A stretch of DNA of 64,000 bases from Lutjanus erythropterus (Eukaryota; Chordata; Actinopteri; Lutjaniformes; Lutjanidae), in the NCBI GenBank assembly GCA_020091685.1, contig CM034602.1, forward strand, positions 2,860,219 through 2,924,218, given 5' to 3'. The notes beneath the pieces were generated by a model, which ran no database searches, was not told the DNA's origin, and saw only the letters and a program-made list of their open reading frames with translations. A program made the position numbers and the translations under genes. Shown here in pieces: positions 12,873 to 26,100 of this stretch (position 1 is its first letter; every line of letters starts with the position of its first letter).

Positions 12873-15229
12873 CAGGTATAAGTCTGCCATTGGCTGCTTG
12901 TTTCAAGCAGCATCACAGCACTCAGCATCTACGCTTTCAAAGACAAACAAGAACAACCTCCGAGCGCCAAATCTACACGCTGAGAACAGCAAATTAGGAC
13001 CTGAGATGCTAATGGTATGAACGTAAACAAGCTAACAGCTGTTACCTTTGCAGTGATCACGTCACGGCGTGCAAATGTTCCACTTCGACACTACTTTGCA
13101 GCAGCAACGTCGCTGCATCCTGGGCTTAGCACCATCTGAGATGATTGTGATTGGTTTAAAGAAATGCAAACAAGGCAGAGCATTTTTTCCTTTATAGCGT
13201 TATAGCAGTCTGGAGCTTTTATTTTGACGGGTAAGGGCAGAAGGAGTGATTGTGTGATGAGCTGCGATTGATTCTGCATAAACAGATAAACAGTCGCCAT
13301 CTTGTTCAGATGACGGAGCCTCCATGTAATATGGTTCACATGGCAGTCACAGGTGAAATTAATCTATTTATTGTTTTTAATGCTGTTCGTCCTTCTGTTG
13401 TCGAGCAGTAAAAGGTGCCTCTGGGATGCTGGAAGGTTGTTTCTGTCTTTCAGATCAGGATTGTTGTCTGTTTTTTTGTGATTGTTAAGGCGACCAGCGC
13501 AGGTTGTTCATATTCCAGTGGCGTTTTCAGTGATGAGGGATCTGAGAGGCTGGAATGCTGCGAGCGATGGTTGAGGATAGTGTTTGTGTGATGTTTGTCA
13601 AAATGTTTGAATGGGTGGGCGGAGCCATGTGGCCTGAAGGTAGTCATCTGTGGTGTTTAATGTGCAGTGTGACCAAGTGTCATTGTCTGTGAGTCCCATT
13701 TTGTGTAATTTATGCTGGGCGAGGTGCACTCTCTGTAGAGTTTTATATTGAATAAGTTGGATTTCAGAGTTATGGGACATTATTAATTTTGCTTCTAATG
13801 TTAAAAAATTTGAGGATTTATTTTGATATACAAATTAAGTTTAATATGAATTTCTTTATTATAACTTTTAATGGCATAAGCTTGGGGTTTTTTGTTTCGG
13901 GTTTTTTGAGACACCACCCGCATCTTTTTCCTCATTCCTCAACTGTTCTTTTCCTCTCTGACTTCTTTAGTTAAATATTTTCAAATTTGACCAGTACCCC
14001 CACAAAATGAGACAGGACAGGTACATTATTTTAAAGCAAATTTCATGTGTTTAAATACTTTTTTTTTGTGCTGCAGCAGGCTCGCAGCATGCATCAAGAT
14101 TAGAGCTCTACTCTGTATTCTCTGCATGCTGCAAGCCTGCTGCATTCACATCTGGTGTAAATGCACACAACCCACCACCTTTCTAATTCACGTGTTTTAG
14201 CTGCTGCAGATGCTGCACAGTGGACGTACAGCAGTGGCGCTGCATGCAGAGTAAAATGGTGTTTCAAGTTGTGAGGATCGTAACAAGCTGTTGATATCAT
14301 ATTTCTGTTTTAGCGTTTCGAAAGTGTGCCATGATCAAATATGTGTTCCAGATGTGTAATTCCTGCTTTTTTTCCCCCATGAATTGAATGATAGTGTTTT
14401 GTTTTTTATATGAAAATCCAGATTGTTCCAGATTGATGTACGTTTGAAAGTATGGGGTGTCCAGCGACAAAATATGACAAATTTTCCAATATGTGCCACT
14501 TAAAATGGTTGTGCAAGACTTTAGCTAATTCTCAGCTTCACACTCAGATACAGTCTTTCTAATATCACTTCCAAAGCTCCTGCTGACAGATTAATTCCTA
14601 TTCTCGAATAACTTGTGACTGGATTCCAGCGTGTAAATTCATCCGCTGGGGAGAGCTCGGTGTTGTTTGGCTCTCGGTGTCAGGCGAGGAGATCTCTGGC
14701 TGCGGAGAGGCCGCTGAGCCCTGAGAGGAGCCTCTGTGAGTGGGAGGTGATGAGAGCAGCTCTGGCATCGAATCGAGGAGAGGCAGGAACACATTCTGGG
14801 TTGTAGGTCAACACTCCCCGAGCCCTCTAATGGATCAGCAGCACTCCTCGCTCTGACCTCTCCTCCGCCCTGCCTGAACTGAGGAGATCAGCAGGAATGA
14901 GCTGCTGCTTTGTTCCAGACGACCTGCAGCTTTAATCCTGCTTTAGAGAAATAAGCAAAACAGACTTTTTGGGAGGATTTTTAAACCTGGAAAGTTCTTG
15001 AAATTCATGAGAAACTGGGCCTCCAGGAGGATCAAGTAAAAGTACAACTTTAACAACCTGGACCTGGATTATATTCTAGTCCTGTCAGCAGGGTTAACTG
15101 AGGTAACACGCCGCTCTTAAGAATATCTACACACAAAGTATGCTTAATATATTTGTATATCTGTAATAAATTTAGACGATAAGGAAATCTTAACAGACAA
15201 CAACCTTGTTATTATAAAACTAAGTGTAA

Positions 15230-15480
15230 AATGTGTTGTCCAGTTTCTCCACCACACAGGTCAGCTTCTCGGCGAGGTTGTCGGACAGCCTCCAGCCGAT
15301 GGAGAGGCTGATCTACTTCGTGTCCACAGTGTCTGTGTAGTGGAGTTTTTCCACTGACGCTTTTGGCTGCGCCGAGTCAAACTGTGCCACGTTGATTTGC
15401 ATCACCATTACCACTTTATCATGCCAAACCGCCCCCGAGATGGACGAGCACACTGAAGTGGGTCTCATTTTCGGGAAAAA
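15230..15480 (-). repeat. possible decayed transposon-derived coding remnant
   Basis: On the minus strand a short peptide-like stretch ISLSIGWRLSDNLAEKLTCV continues VEKLDNTFYT to a stop, and is preceded in frame by TAG. No splice sites fit. The flanking sequence has the look of a dispersed fish repeat. I cannot name the family. Confidence 0.25.
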
Positions 15481-17364
15481 TATTCCTCTCTCCTCACCAA
15501 ATCACATCATCTATCATTACGTAGGAGGACACTTTTTGCCGCCCCAATGTTCAACTCAAGTCAGCTCCCATGTAACATTAAGCCCTATGAGTGTGCTCGT
15601 CATTCTCTGGACTTTTTCCGCCCCTTTTATTCTCATCGAAGGTTGCTGGACATTTTGGACTCATGTCTCATCCATGTTCCACAGTTTGGTGGGACACATG
15701 ATGTTCAGCTTCAACCCAGGGAAGGCTGGTGGCCTGTGGGGTGTGAACAGAAGGAACTTCTTCTTTTGGCATCAATAAACAGGACAATTCTGGAAATCCC
15801 CTGATGAACCCAAAGAGAAATCCCTCCATAATTTGAAAGTGCAATTTCTTGTCAAGATGACAAAACAACAAAAGTTAAATGCTGATTCCTCTCTTCTTAC
15901 TAAATACTTCAGTTTCTGTCATTCAGATTTGATTGTGCAGTAAAATCTAAAAGTGTTTCTGGGTGAACAGGCTGTGAGTTAACTCTGTAAATGCAGCTGT
16001 GAAAACAGCTTCTGATAGTGGAAGACATCAGAGAGACACTTGACCTCTTAAATCTTAAATGGCAGTGGACTGATGGTGGCTGGATTGTGGTTTTCCATCG
16101 AAACCTGGCGTCAGCAGATAACCTCCAGTGGCAGAAAACCAAACACAGGAGCACAGGCTGTTTGCACTGAGCTGAAAGTGAACCAACAGACGGAGAGTGT
16201 TTGTTTCTCAGCTGATGGATGGAGGTGTTTGTTTTCCAGCAGGGCAGGTGGAGGAGATAAAACAGTGATGTCCGTCTCTGAGAATAGATTTCCACTCTGT
16301 AATGCATCAGGCCTGTTGGATGTAGGACAGGAACTAATCATTATTTTCATGAGTGTGACAGTAAATATTGCCATGCCTTTGTGACGCCTTCACAACCACA
16401 CGAGCATCATCGTCACATTTATCTCAATTATCATTAACTTGAGGTTTCCATTTGTGCAATCAAACTGGTCTTTAGACTGAATCATAACTGATTACATCCT
16501 CTGCAGACACTGATGCAGCTGTCGACAGATGACTAGTTCAAGTACCATCAATACTTAATTTTTTTATTAAGGAAACTTTTAATCTAGCTCAGTCTGCTTT
16601 AATTAGAACAGAACTTGGAGGATAAATGTCTGAGTCATGGCTGGATGTTCACAGTGGTGTAAATCATTTGGATGAAGAGCTTTTACAGAAACCAGACGCG
16701 TTCAGCCAAACCGTCCTGCTGTGAAGTGAAACACACTCGGCCTCTTTCGGGCTGCCTTTTCTCAGCCAAGACGCTGGAAAGATTAAAAAATGGACTAACA
16801 TGTTTCTCCACCACGGGGAGAGTTAATCTGCAGCCCCGACCGCACAACCCATCACCCCGCAGTCCAACACTAACATACGGGCAGAGAGAACATGCTTCTT
16901 GATTGAAACTGAAGTGGATATCCACTGCGTCGTGTTGGGAAACACTTGGACAGGGCAGTGAATGCCACACTGCAGTTTAGCAATGCCTCAGCTCCCTCCA
17001 ATAAGCTCCTCTGTCATCCAGCCTGATCTGACCAATCAGATCAACTCATACCATCACAATGTGATGCAGAACTTTTACTTGTCACAGAGTATTTTTATGG
17101 TATTGTGTTGGTGAAGGATGTATTGTGTTGTAGTGTAGGTGGTTGTTTCTCTTCATCAAATTAACGGATATCAGGGTTTTTTCAGGTTTTTATCAGTGTG
17201 CATCTGTAAAAAGCTTCAGCCTTTTACGTTCTTGTTCTGTTTGTTTTAGAGCGTCTGAGTGTCGAGGTTGTGTTCAGGGCAGCCAGTGTTCGTTGGAAAC
17301 CGCAGCTCTGTTTTATGAGCGCGAGCATGTGGGAGGGGTACGGGCGTCCAAGCCATGAATTCAC

Positions 17365-17376
17365 TTCCCAGAATGC
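17365..17376 (+). promoter_or_regulatory. ZNF143-like motif
   Basis: TTCCCAGAATGC matches the core of the ZNF143/SBS motif, which is usually found at promoters. It lies 66 bases upstream of an RFX-like box, in a locally GC-richer stretch without a visible gene. Confidence 0.35.
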
Positions 17377-17441
17377 CCTTTTGTCTGACGTGCCACCAAG
17401 CAAGACTTACCGACACTCCAGGGGTGAATGGTGATGAGTGG

Positions 17442-17455
17442 GTTACCGTAGCAAC
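17442..17455. promoter_or_regulatory. RFX X-box-like motif
   Basis: GTTACCGTAGCAAC is a near-palindromic X-box. It sits 2.6 kb upstream of the lsp1 start. Confidence 0.35.
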
Positions 17456-17827
17456 AGTGGTGTGTTGAATATGAGAGTGTGAGGGTTTTCAGGGAGGGGC
17501 GAGGGGTGGGTGACAACAAAGACATCGAGTTTGTTTGTCGACGTGTGAAGGGCAGAGAGGAGGTTTCATGACCTGCAGGCGCTCAGCAAACGACGAACTG
17601 TGCCGAGTGAAATTAACTTTTACTATTCCAAAGTTAATTACTTAAAAAATCAGGAATTATACCAGTTTTTCTTTCCCTTTAAATGACTGAAATACAAAAT
17701 TGTGATGTGGAAAAAGAAAAGTTGATGTAAGTCTGTAAGATTTATGGGGCTCTACAGGGAAATATGTTGTTTTTTTTTAAAGTATAATCACTTTAAAATC
17801 TGAGGGCACAGATCCTCTTCCAAGGAG

Positions 17828-17839
17828 GCCGCCATGTTG
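17828..17839 (+). promoter_or_regulatory. YY1-like motif
   Basis: GCCGCCATGTTG is a full match to the YY1 consensus. A similar GCCGCCATGTTT lies at 36829-36840, and a CGCCATCTTG near 13294. Such motifs are also common in repeats, so function is uncertain. Confidence 0.35.
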
Positions 17840-18226
17840 CACCTCCATGACACAGCCTGAACAAATGATCCCACTCTTACCTGTTGATTCCACTGGCCGT
17901 GGCACATCTGCACCAGTGTTTGAATTACACAGTGGGTTTTGGGGGAGCCCACTTTTCCAATGAGCATCGTTACAAAACATGTCACAGTTAATACTGTCAG
18001 TAACATTTCATAGAGGCTAAATAATAAAAATACAAGGCTACTGTTTCGAAATCAAAGAATGCATTTATTAACTAGAGCAAAAAACAAGAAACAAAATCAA
18101 CAGGGGGACACGGGCAACTTTTTTCTTCCTCACATTTGAGGTTATAATCTGGGGGGAAATGGGTTTGACGTCAAAAGTTTTATTTACAGCCACAAACGGC
18201 GAGCAGGAACTGAATTAGGTGACATG

Positions 18227-18254
18227 TCTATCTGTCTGTCTGTCTGTCTGTCTA
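18227..18254. repeat. TCTG tetranucleotide microsatellite
   Basis: About six units of CTGT/CTAT type in a short tandem run. Confidence 0.95.
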
Positions 18255-18404
18255 TCAGTCTCCATGTCAGAACCACTGACAGCATGTGAGCAGCAGTGAG
18301 GATAAATGTTATGATGAATAAATATGCAACATACAGACACATCGCATATTTTTACTGTTACTAATTTATTTCAGGAACGTCCTGTTTTAGAGTTTCCCTC
18401 AAAT

Positions 18405-18480
18405 GTCCCAAAGTTTCAGGGGAGTCCGTGTCCTTCTCGGGGGAGCCGAGCTCACCTTAGTTCCCCTGTAATTTGAACCA
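18405..18480 (-). repeat. TCCCCTGAA-type dispersed repeat, copy 2
   Basis: It carries TTTCAGGGGAG and GGGGAGCCGAGCTC, the reverse complement of the start of the 11380 copy. It is shorter than that copy. Confidence 0.55.
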
Positions 18481-19608
18481 TGGTCAGCACCACAGTTCTG
18501 ATCCATCCTCCACATGGCTGCATGTCCCACCAACAGTGTCTCAGCGGCGGAGCATTTTGCTCGCCTGAATATGTTGACTTTGATTTCGTTGATTGTTTAT
18601 CTTTCTTTGCTTTTTGTGCTTCTACTGTGAGTAAATAGAGTAGGTAGTTAAATAGTTTCTTTTCTGTCTGTTTTTATGATTGTGAGCCTGCAGAGGGTCT
18701 TTTATTCTGAAAACTGACCATATTCTCCATTGTTGTTCATGTTATGACTTCCTGCCCAGACATTCTAGCATTATTGTAACTCACATTTTAAAGTTAAAAC
18801 AACTTAACTATGTTTATACATAGACTGCTTCCACTGATGGCAGTAGTCCTTTCTTGTTTACCGGAAAAACACACGTTAGGTAAGGGATAATGTACAGGGA
18901 GGTCATTATTGTGCAATAAACCATGTCAGGGTGATGCATGACTTTATTTAGCAGTAATGAACTATTCACCGTACGTTACCTTCCTTATTGCACGGCTACT
19001 TAACTTAAAGAAAAACAATAATTTGACACAAAGTATTAATTTGAAAATAATTTTATTGCTCATCCAGACTCTATGGTCTGCTGTACAGAAATAACAGACC
19101 TTAGAATGCTGTAATTGACCAATCAGAATCAAGTATTTAACAAAGCCATGTAATAAATTAGTATATACTGTTGTTTCACAATGTCATGACTCATAGTAAC
19201 TCTACGTTGGAAGTTACGACATTATGGCTAATGATCTCATTCCTCCATTGTGAATCTGAATTGGATTTTACTTTGTGACGTTGATGCTTTTACGATAGAT
19301 TTACTCCACAGAGATACAACCAAACTCCTCTCACTTTGTTTTCCTCCTGCTGTTTGGTGCTAATCTATTAGAGGGAGATTGAAATGTTTGGTAGGGGACG
19401 GGGACAGTTCAGTAGTGGATTTTTTTTCTCTCTTTGGCGGGGGGTGTTGTATCGTCTTTCATTCCCCCTCAGGGAAGACCACATGACCCGGCATAACAGA
19501 GAGAGGCAGCAAAAAAAAAAAAAGAAAAAGACAGAAAGAGAAGAGATGTTGGGCCCCGCTGCTCTGAGCTCTTCAATGAAAACCACATGTAGGACAGAGG
19601 GAGGGGTG

Positions 19609-19640
19609 AGGTGTGTGTGTGTGTGTGCATGTGTGTGTGC
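19609..19640. repeat. GT dinucleotide run near lsp1 promoter
   Basis: An interrupted GT run with one GCAT break, followed by a G-homopolymer near 19646-19654. Confidence 0.9.
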
Positions 19641-19998
19641 TTGAAGGGGGGGGGGTTAGTGTAATGACTAAAAACCCAGCCTCCAAGACAGAGAGGAGGG
19701 AGTCACTCCGAGCTCTGCTGACATTCTCAACAAGCATTGCAGGGGAGAAAACTGTGAGTGTGTGTGGGATATAGTACAACTCAGAACGAGCGTGTGCGTG
19801 TGTGTGAAACCACCAGAGGAGGCTTTGACAGTACAACACACACTCTCACACACACATATAATCTTGAGCTCTGGGCTGCGGTGCGGCTGCAGGACAGAAA
19901 GCTGCCTTCAGTGTCGAGGTGGAAAGTGAACAGAAGAAGAAGAAGAGGAGAAAGTTGTTCTCAGGGGCCGGTGTGATCTGATTTCTTTCTACCAGGGG

Positions 19999-20052
19999 AG
20001 AAGAAGAAGAAGAATTAGAAGCAGTAGAAGAAAAAGAAGAAGAAGAGAAGAG
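19999..20052 (+). repeat. GAA-rich purine tract in presumed lsp1 leader
   Basis: An almost uninterrupted run of AGAAGAAGA-type purines ends six bases before the lsp1 ATG at 20059. A second, shorter GAA run lies near 19934-19954. On the antisense strand this is a CTT tract. Confidence 0.8.
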
Positions 20053-20058
20053 GCCAAC

Positions 20059-20117
20059 ATGTCCAACGCTCTGCTGAGGAGAAACTCCAGCAAACAGGGT
20101 TTACAAAACCTGATGAG
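20059..20117 (+). CDS. lsp1: lsp1 coding exon 1
   Basis: This exon carries the initiator ATG in the context GCCAACATGT and encodes MSNALLRRNSSKQGLQNLM plus two bases of the next Arg codon. The donor is ATGAG|GTATGT. A purine-rich GAA leader lies immediately upstream. The phase (two bases carried over) matches exon 2 exactly. The start was chosen because this is the only ATG that gives a peptide joining in frame to exon 2 through a good donor. Confidence 0.8.
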
Positions 20118-23100
20118 GTATGTGGTCGATGTGTTTCTGCTGCTGGTTTCTGTTTGTTTCTGTTGAACACACACAGAAACAAGCCGCTCAGGTTAATATT
20201 TAAACACACACACATACGTAAAACACACACACACATTCAAATCAGTTCAGATTAGAAACAAAATTTTGATAATTTATCTTTCTGACCTTTTGAGGTGAAT
20301 TTCCACTTAAAATCTTGAGAAAAAGCAAAGTATTTTATACCTGCAGAGGTATTTGTCGGTTTGAATGTGTGTTTGTGTGGTAAACACGTCTGTTTAAATG
20401 GGAACAGTGGGATTACTGGGAGTGTTTTGGGTCACGCAGGGTTTTGGGGGGATTTTAAATCGACTTACCTCCGCTCACATGAATTAATCATGACAAAGGA
20501 ACAGTATTAAAAATCCATTGTGCTCAGTAATCTTTATTATTCTCATTATTAAAGCACAGTTACAGGCATGTTTAATTAGTGTCAGAATAAGCTAAATGAA
20601 GGCAGGAAATGTTGATTTCTGGGAGGTTGGAGGCAAGCTGGACGCCTGAGGCGTCTCCGTTTCACAGAAAGGGGAAGTGGTGTCGGCGACCTGTGTCAGA
20701 GGTGAAAGGTCACCTGAGTCAGTCTTTTGTTTTCTGGGTGCTTTCGGGTGGCGGCGCGTCCTGTCTTTTGGGGAAGAGATTCTTTTTCATCCTGTGTCGG
20801 GTTCCAGTTTGACTCCTCCGTGATGTTAATGGAGGAGATAAGAGCTCATTCTGCTACTGTTACATGAGGATTTTTTTGTCTTTGGTCCTCGGTCAGATTA
20901 GACAATCACAGAGACATAAACTCTTGACTTGGCCAAAAGACATGTCAGGTTACACGTTGGACCCCGACCAATCAGAGCTTCTGTCTCTCATGACTTGTTT
21001 GACATGTAGAGATGATGAGTAAGACCGACGTCGCTGCTCTTCTTCATCATTCTCTTCTCTCTTCTCCATGTTCACAGTTAAAGAGCTCTCTGTGCTCTCA
21101 CTGGTCAGTCAACACGTTGTAGAAGTTCTCAAACTCAAGTGAAGACAAAAAATTCTCACATTGATCTTTTTGTCAGACTTTGTGAGGTGTCAGTTGCCAA
21201 ATAGTGTATGAATAACAGGCCAATGTCATTTCACCTCATCTAGTCCACAGAGACGACATGTCAAATATGGGACTTTCATCCAAAAGTCAGTGTTGGTTTA
21301 CTTTAAATATTCCTTTAATTTAAAGGAACTGTGTTGATTTTGGAGCCCCCTGTGGACAAAAGCAGTAGTGTTTCCACCATATATGCACAAAACATAATGT
21401 TAAAAATACAGTTATCTAAAGGAAAATCTCCTCCTTGCTGTAACTTTGTCTGGGAAAATGTAAACATACAGTCTTCCAGTCTGCATGTCATAAACTATTT
21501 CTCCCAGTTCCAGACATTAAGAATAACTATATAGAAACAGCCAACCTTCTTGGCTACATTTTGGCTCATGAAGCTCCTTGTAGATCCTTGTTGTAACAGG
21601 AAAAATAGATCAGCCGCTAACTGTAGCTTTACATTTAAGGTAGTGTGGTAAAAGTGAAATGACTTTCTCATCTGATGCTCTGTCAGACAGTCTTTGTGCT
21701 AAGCTAAGCTAACCAGCTGTAGCCTTACATTTAACGGAAAAATATCAGGAGTATTAAATGTAGTCACTGAAAAATGAGTTCCAGTGAAAGCGATTCATCA
21801 GATGCTTGAGTGTGTGAACCTTTGTGGGCTTGAATGTAAAACCAGATTCGTTCCTCTCAGTGTATCTGGTGACTTTCCACTTACTCCAGAGTTTCCTTAT
21901 GGACAGCTGATGCATGGATTTGTCACTGACTGTCTTAAAGTCTTTGAGTTACCGCTCTGTGAGTCTGGTCAGGGCGTCTCAGTGCGTGTGGACGTGTTGT
22001 AATCAGCCAGCTCGGTGTAAACTTCTGAGTCACAGTGAGAGCAGCGGTCGCGCTGGATGTTTATGAAGCAGATAACAGCTGGAGGAGGCGGCGTCTCGCT
22101 GTGATTCAGTCCACTCAGCAGATGGCATCAGTCTGGCTGACAGTGGCGGTGACGTCACTCCAGAAACAGCAGCGTGACTTGAGCAGCTTGATCTGAACTG
22201 TTTTACCTCCGTCATCCACATCACACAGCCTGATTCATTCTGCATTTTTAGGAGCTGAGCTGTTAAGGAGTTTAGTTTTATCCAGGCTCTTCTGCAGGAC
22301 TGTTGCCTCTGACAATCATTTGTTTCAACTTATTGTTGTTTGGAAATTCTCTACTTCACGTTTAGGGATTCAGAAATATTTATATGGGTCACAGGATGAG
22401 ATTGAAAGTTCAGTTTCTCACCATAAGGTCCATTTAGTGGCTGTTCTAGGGTTTTCGTCATGGAAACAAAGATGTTCACATTTTCTTTTTTTTAGAACGT
22501 TGATAGATGCTTTCTTTTTTTCTCACAGTTTAGACTGAAGCTCATTCTTTATACGAGCATTATGTCTATATGTTTATAGGCTGTTTTGAACAGGCTGATA
22601 ATTAATTGAGGCAAGAAAATCCAAAATGTAAAGTTTGTATGGAAATACAGTTTATCTTTATGGATTACATTGATGCCGAATTGACAAGAAGACTGCACCG
22701 CATGCAGTGCTCTTCATCTTGTGTTTGTAGAGCTGTGTGTTCTTCCGTACACATAGGAAATTGTTAAAATGTCATATTTCTTAAAGGGAGTTTGGTGTCA
22801 TATTTTCCCTGTAGAGCGCAGGGAGCTCTAGTTAACTCAAACTGTTATATTTGCAGGAAAAAAAAACTCATGGCCAAGTCAGCTGTTGTCAAGTCACCTG
22901 GCCAGAGTCATTCTCTGTAACAAAAACAAAAGTTTGTATTGCATTTCAAACTTGATGCTTCTGTATTTCCGTCTTTCACAGACTTTCTGTGTATCATCAC
23001 CTTTAGCTATGGATATCTAGAGGTGCTAAGTCGAAGGCAACCGGCCTTTCTGTAGATTTCTTGAAAACTTCTTGAAAAAGCTTCTTAAATTCTGAACCTA

Positions 23101-26100
23101 TGAAGGTTGCAAAAGTCTCCAATAAATCTACAGTAGGTCCACGAGTCTTTGATTTATTATTTCCAGATGAACAGCAGCCAGAACATTTAGTCACAACCGG
23201 ACCGGTTTTTGTCTGTGGTTAAGACACCTGACCAGCGTTTTTGTCTGTAGCAGGTTGATGCTGGAGATTACCTACAAAGGTTTGTGTTGTATTCTGAATT
23301 GACGCTGCTGTTTTTCCATATTTTCCTCGCAGACTGTCTGTGTATCATCGTCAGTTATCTACTGTAAACACGACATCACCACAAAGAATTGCTCTCTCGA
23401 GCCCAAAACATGTTGTTATCAGATCGTGTGCCGTCGATCGCAGCGGGTCAAGGCAGGCCTGTTTTCAATCAGCTCTTTCTGGGAGACAAACACCCCCCTC
23501 AAAGCCCGGCTCAGCCCTCAGCGATGTGATGTCATCCAGGAGGAATACCTGCTTCAAAACAAACTAACTGCCGCGACCTCTGACCCCCGAATCCCCGACA
23601 TATGGATGGGTGTGCTCAGTGTTTATGATACGGGCAGATAAGAGACTGAGGAATGTTTTCTGGGGGGGTGAGGGGAGGGTGGAGTTAGATGATGAGTGAT
23701 GGGGGCACTGAACTCTCCCTCCCTCCGCAGGGTGTCTGGATTAAAGGGACGGAGGGAAAGCAAACAAAGCGGGGTTCCTGTTTCCAGGAGTCGTATCTGT
23801 GAGAGCAGATGACAGCTTTTTATCTCTGCACTTCAGTATGATGCCGTAATGAAAGACAAACAGCAGAGACTCCTCTCTGGTAGATACTGTCATCTACATC
23901 TCTGATTAATCAACTTCTCATTGTAGGGATTTATGCATTATTACCTCTATATCAAATTTCATACCATCAGTTGATTAATTTGAACCCTTAAAAGAATATT
24001 CCACCATTTATTTTACTGCACTCCAACAACGTGACTTATAATCAAGATATTGTCATTCTTATTACACACTAAACAATTTATATAAAGTAGTTAAAATAGT
24101 TTTAAGTACTTTATATACAGGAGGAGAGCAGCTAGAGCAGTAAAATGTTGCTCACACATTGATGCATCAGTATTAATGATCTATAACTCATTAATACTTA
24201 TGAGTATTATAGATATGTTATCTATAACAATATGCCAGTCAGTGATCTGCAGAAATCAGATTTTCTGTAGAGAAATTACTTTTACTTTTGATACTTTAAG
24301 TACATTTTGCTACAAACACTTACGTTCTTTAGTGGGATTTTGAATGCAGGACTTTGGCTTGTAACAAAGTGTTTTATAGTGTGGTATTAGTACAGGGGAT
24401 AAGGATTAAAGGGATAGTTTGGATTTTTTTTTTGAAACAGGGACGTATCCACAGTCAGTGCATTATCTACAGTAGATGGTAGATGAACAGCACGGCTCAC
24501 ATGTGCATCACACTGCAGCCACGCTTCATTTAAAGATCGATGTCCCGCCTTTTTTTTTTCTGCTTAACATGCTCAGTTCACAACAAATGTACACAGGGAA
24601 AATGAGAGCTGTATCGACACCATACCACTAAAATGATTCCCTTGACTACTACAGTTTGACTGCAGTGGCGGTCGGGCCGTGAAGGTTTGTTGTTGCCACC
24701 AGCAGTATCAGTTGGCCTCAGTGTGATCTGAACTGCAGCAAGGTCACATTCTTTTTTGTTTTGTTTTTGCAGTCTGAATATATTTCTGTGCATTTGTTTT
24801 TTTTTGGTTAAATTTTTGTTCAATAGTAAAGAATTTGCAGTTGTGCGACTTCATACATGGTGCAAAAATCAGATCAATCTTAGTTCTTAAAGTAACTTTC
24901 TTTTGCTCTAAAGCCTTTAATAATACTGCAGATGTCATCCACTTAATAAAACATCATCCAGGTTCTACATTTCTTCATTTATATAGAGGAGAGAGGGCAA
25001 ATCATCTAACATATGATTTAGTAATTCAAAGGTATTCATTTATAGGAACAAATCTAAGAGCATTCATTCCTAATGTGGGAAGTCCATAAAAGATTTCTGC
25101 CCCATCGTGAACCAGAATACTTTCCCAGCTTCTCTGGTCGGAGGAAAACTTTCAGGGCACTCGCCTCTTCACCTTCACCCTCGTCTTTTCTGCTGCTTGT
25201 CATTTTTGGACCAAAAAACCTTCGGGTAAAATCAGATATCTGAAGTTTGTTTTCTTTGGACTGCACAGAGAAAGATGCCCCTGCTGCATTTGTTTGGGAT
25301 TTTGGTTTATTTTGGTTCACTTTAGTCACATTAAAGTATTTTCTTCTGTTCTCATAAACTCCTTTTAAACTTTTTCTTGATCCAGACCCCCTGAATTTTC
25401 ATTTCAGTCCCCCAGGATGAGGGGTTTTCTTGCTGATTCATGTTTGTGACGTGTTGGGAAATGACTGCACATCTCCTCCCTGCGCTCCAGTTAAAGCCTG
25501 TGTGCAAACAAACCTGCAGGGTTCCCAGACTTCAGGGATCTGCAGAAAACAAACTGCAGCCCATTTGTGCTCTGCATGGGGGGGACAGACACCCAGACAC
25601 GCAGCCATAACAGCATGATTACTGTCTGCTCGACTTCTCTGAGGGGGTTTGTTGGACTGCTGGGAGTGATAACTGGTGTCTGCTGGCTGTGTCCAGTACA
25701 CATACAGTAGATTTTTACTGCAGTCTAGGATATAATCTCAGTCCTAGTTGTTCTTCATACCATTAATTCTCCATTTCTGTCACTGATGAGGAAAATACAA
25801 CTGGACCAAAACTCTCTGCTGGATTTCAGAAGATACAGAGAGAATTCAGGGATAATTGATGCATGCATCATTTTACCAACCCAGTTTAGATGAAGCCACG
25901 CCCACTTCCGTATGATGAAAGACAAAATTCCCATTGAAACTCAGCTGACATGGAAAATGTGGAATTCTGAAGAAGTATGACTTAATAGTTTGAGTCCAGC
26001 ACAGAGGCTGTATGATGTGTAGCTTTGGTTGGGAACTGGTTAGGGATGGGCGAGATACGATAAGACAAAGTTTATTGATACCACACCAGGGAAATTCACA

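Larger units (their letters stand above)
1..19379. other. intergenic region upstream of lsp1, no supported coding exon
   Basis: Open frames here are short, mutually overlapping and lack family motifs or paired splice sites. The region holds microsatellites (407-479, 4866-4918, 18227-18254), several dispersed repeats (1160-1345, 7720-8470, 9410-9659, 11380-11700, 18405-18480), a tRNA-like fragment (12826-12872), and candidate CTCF, RFX, ZNF143 and YY1 motifs described separately. By synteny with mammals a fast troponin I gene might lie beyond the left edge, but no part of one is seen. Confidence 0.6.
19380..20058 (+). promoter_or_regulatory. probable lsp1 promoter and 5' UTR region
   Basis: This stretch is richer in G, C and purine than its surroundings and precedes the lsp1 start codon. 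It holds a poly-A/GA run (19510-19530), GT repeats (19609-19640), and long GAA-type purine tracts (about 19934-19954 and 19999-20052). Two ACCACATG elements (near 19478 and 19581) could serve RUNX or E-box factors. A GAAAGTGAAC near 19924 resembles an IRF-type site. No clear TATA box or start site is visible, so the exact promoter is inferred from position only. Confidence 0.4.

Noticed and set aside
15392..15804. Two overlapping plus-strand open frames of 128 and 85 residues
   Set aside because: They lack splice support and family motifs, and overlap sequence that looks repeat-derived.
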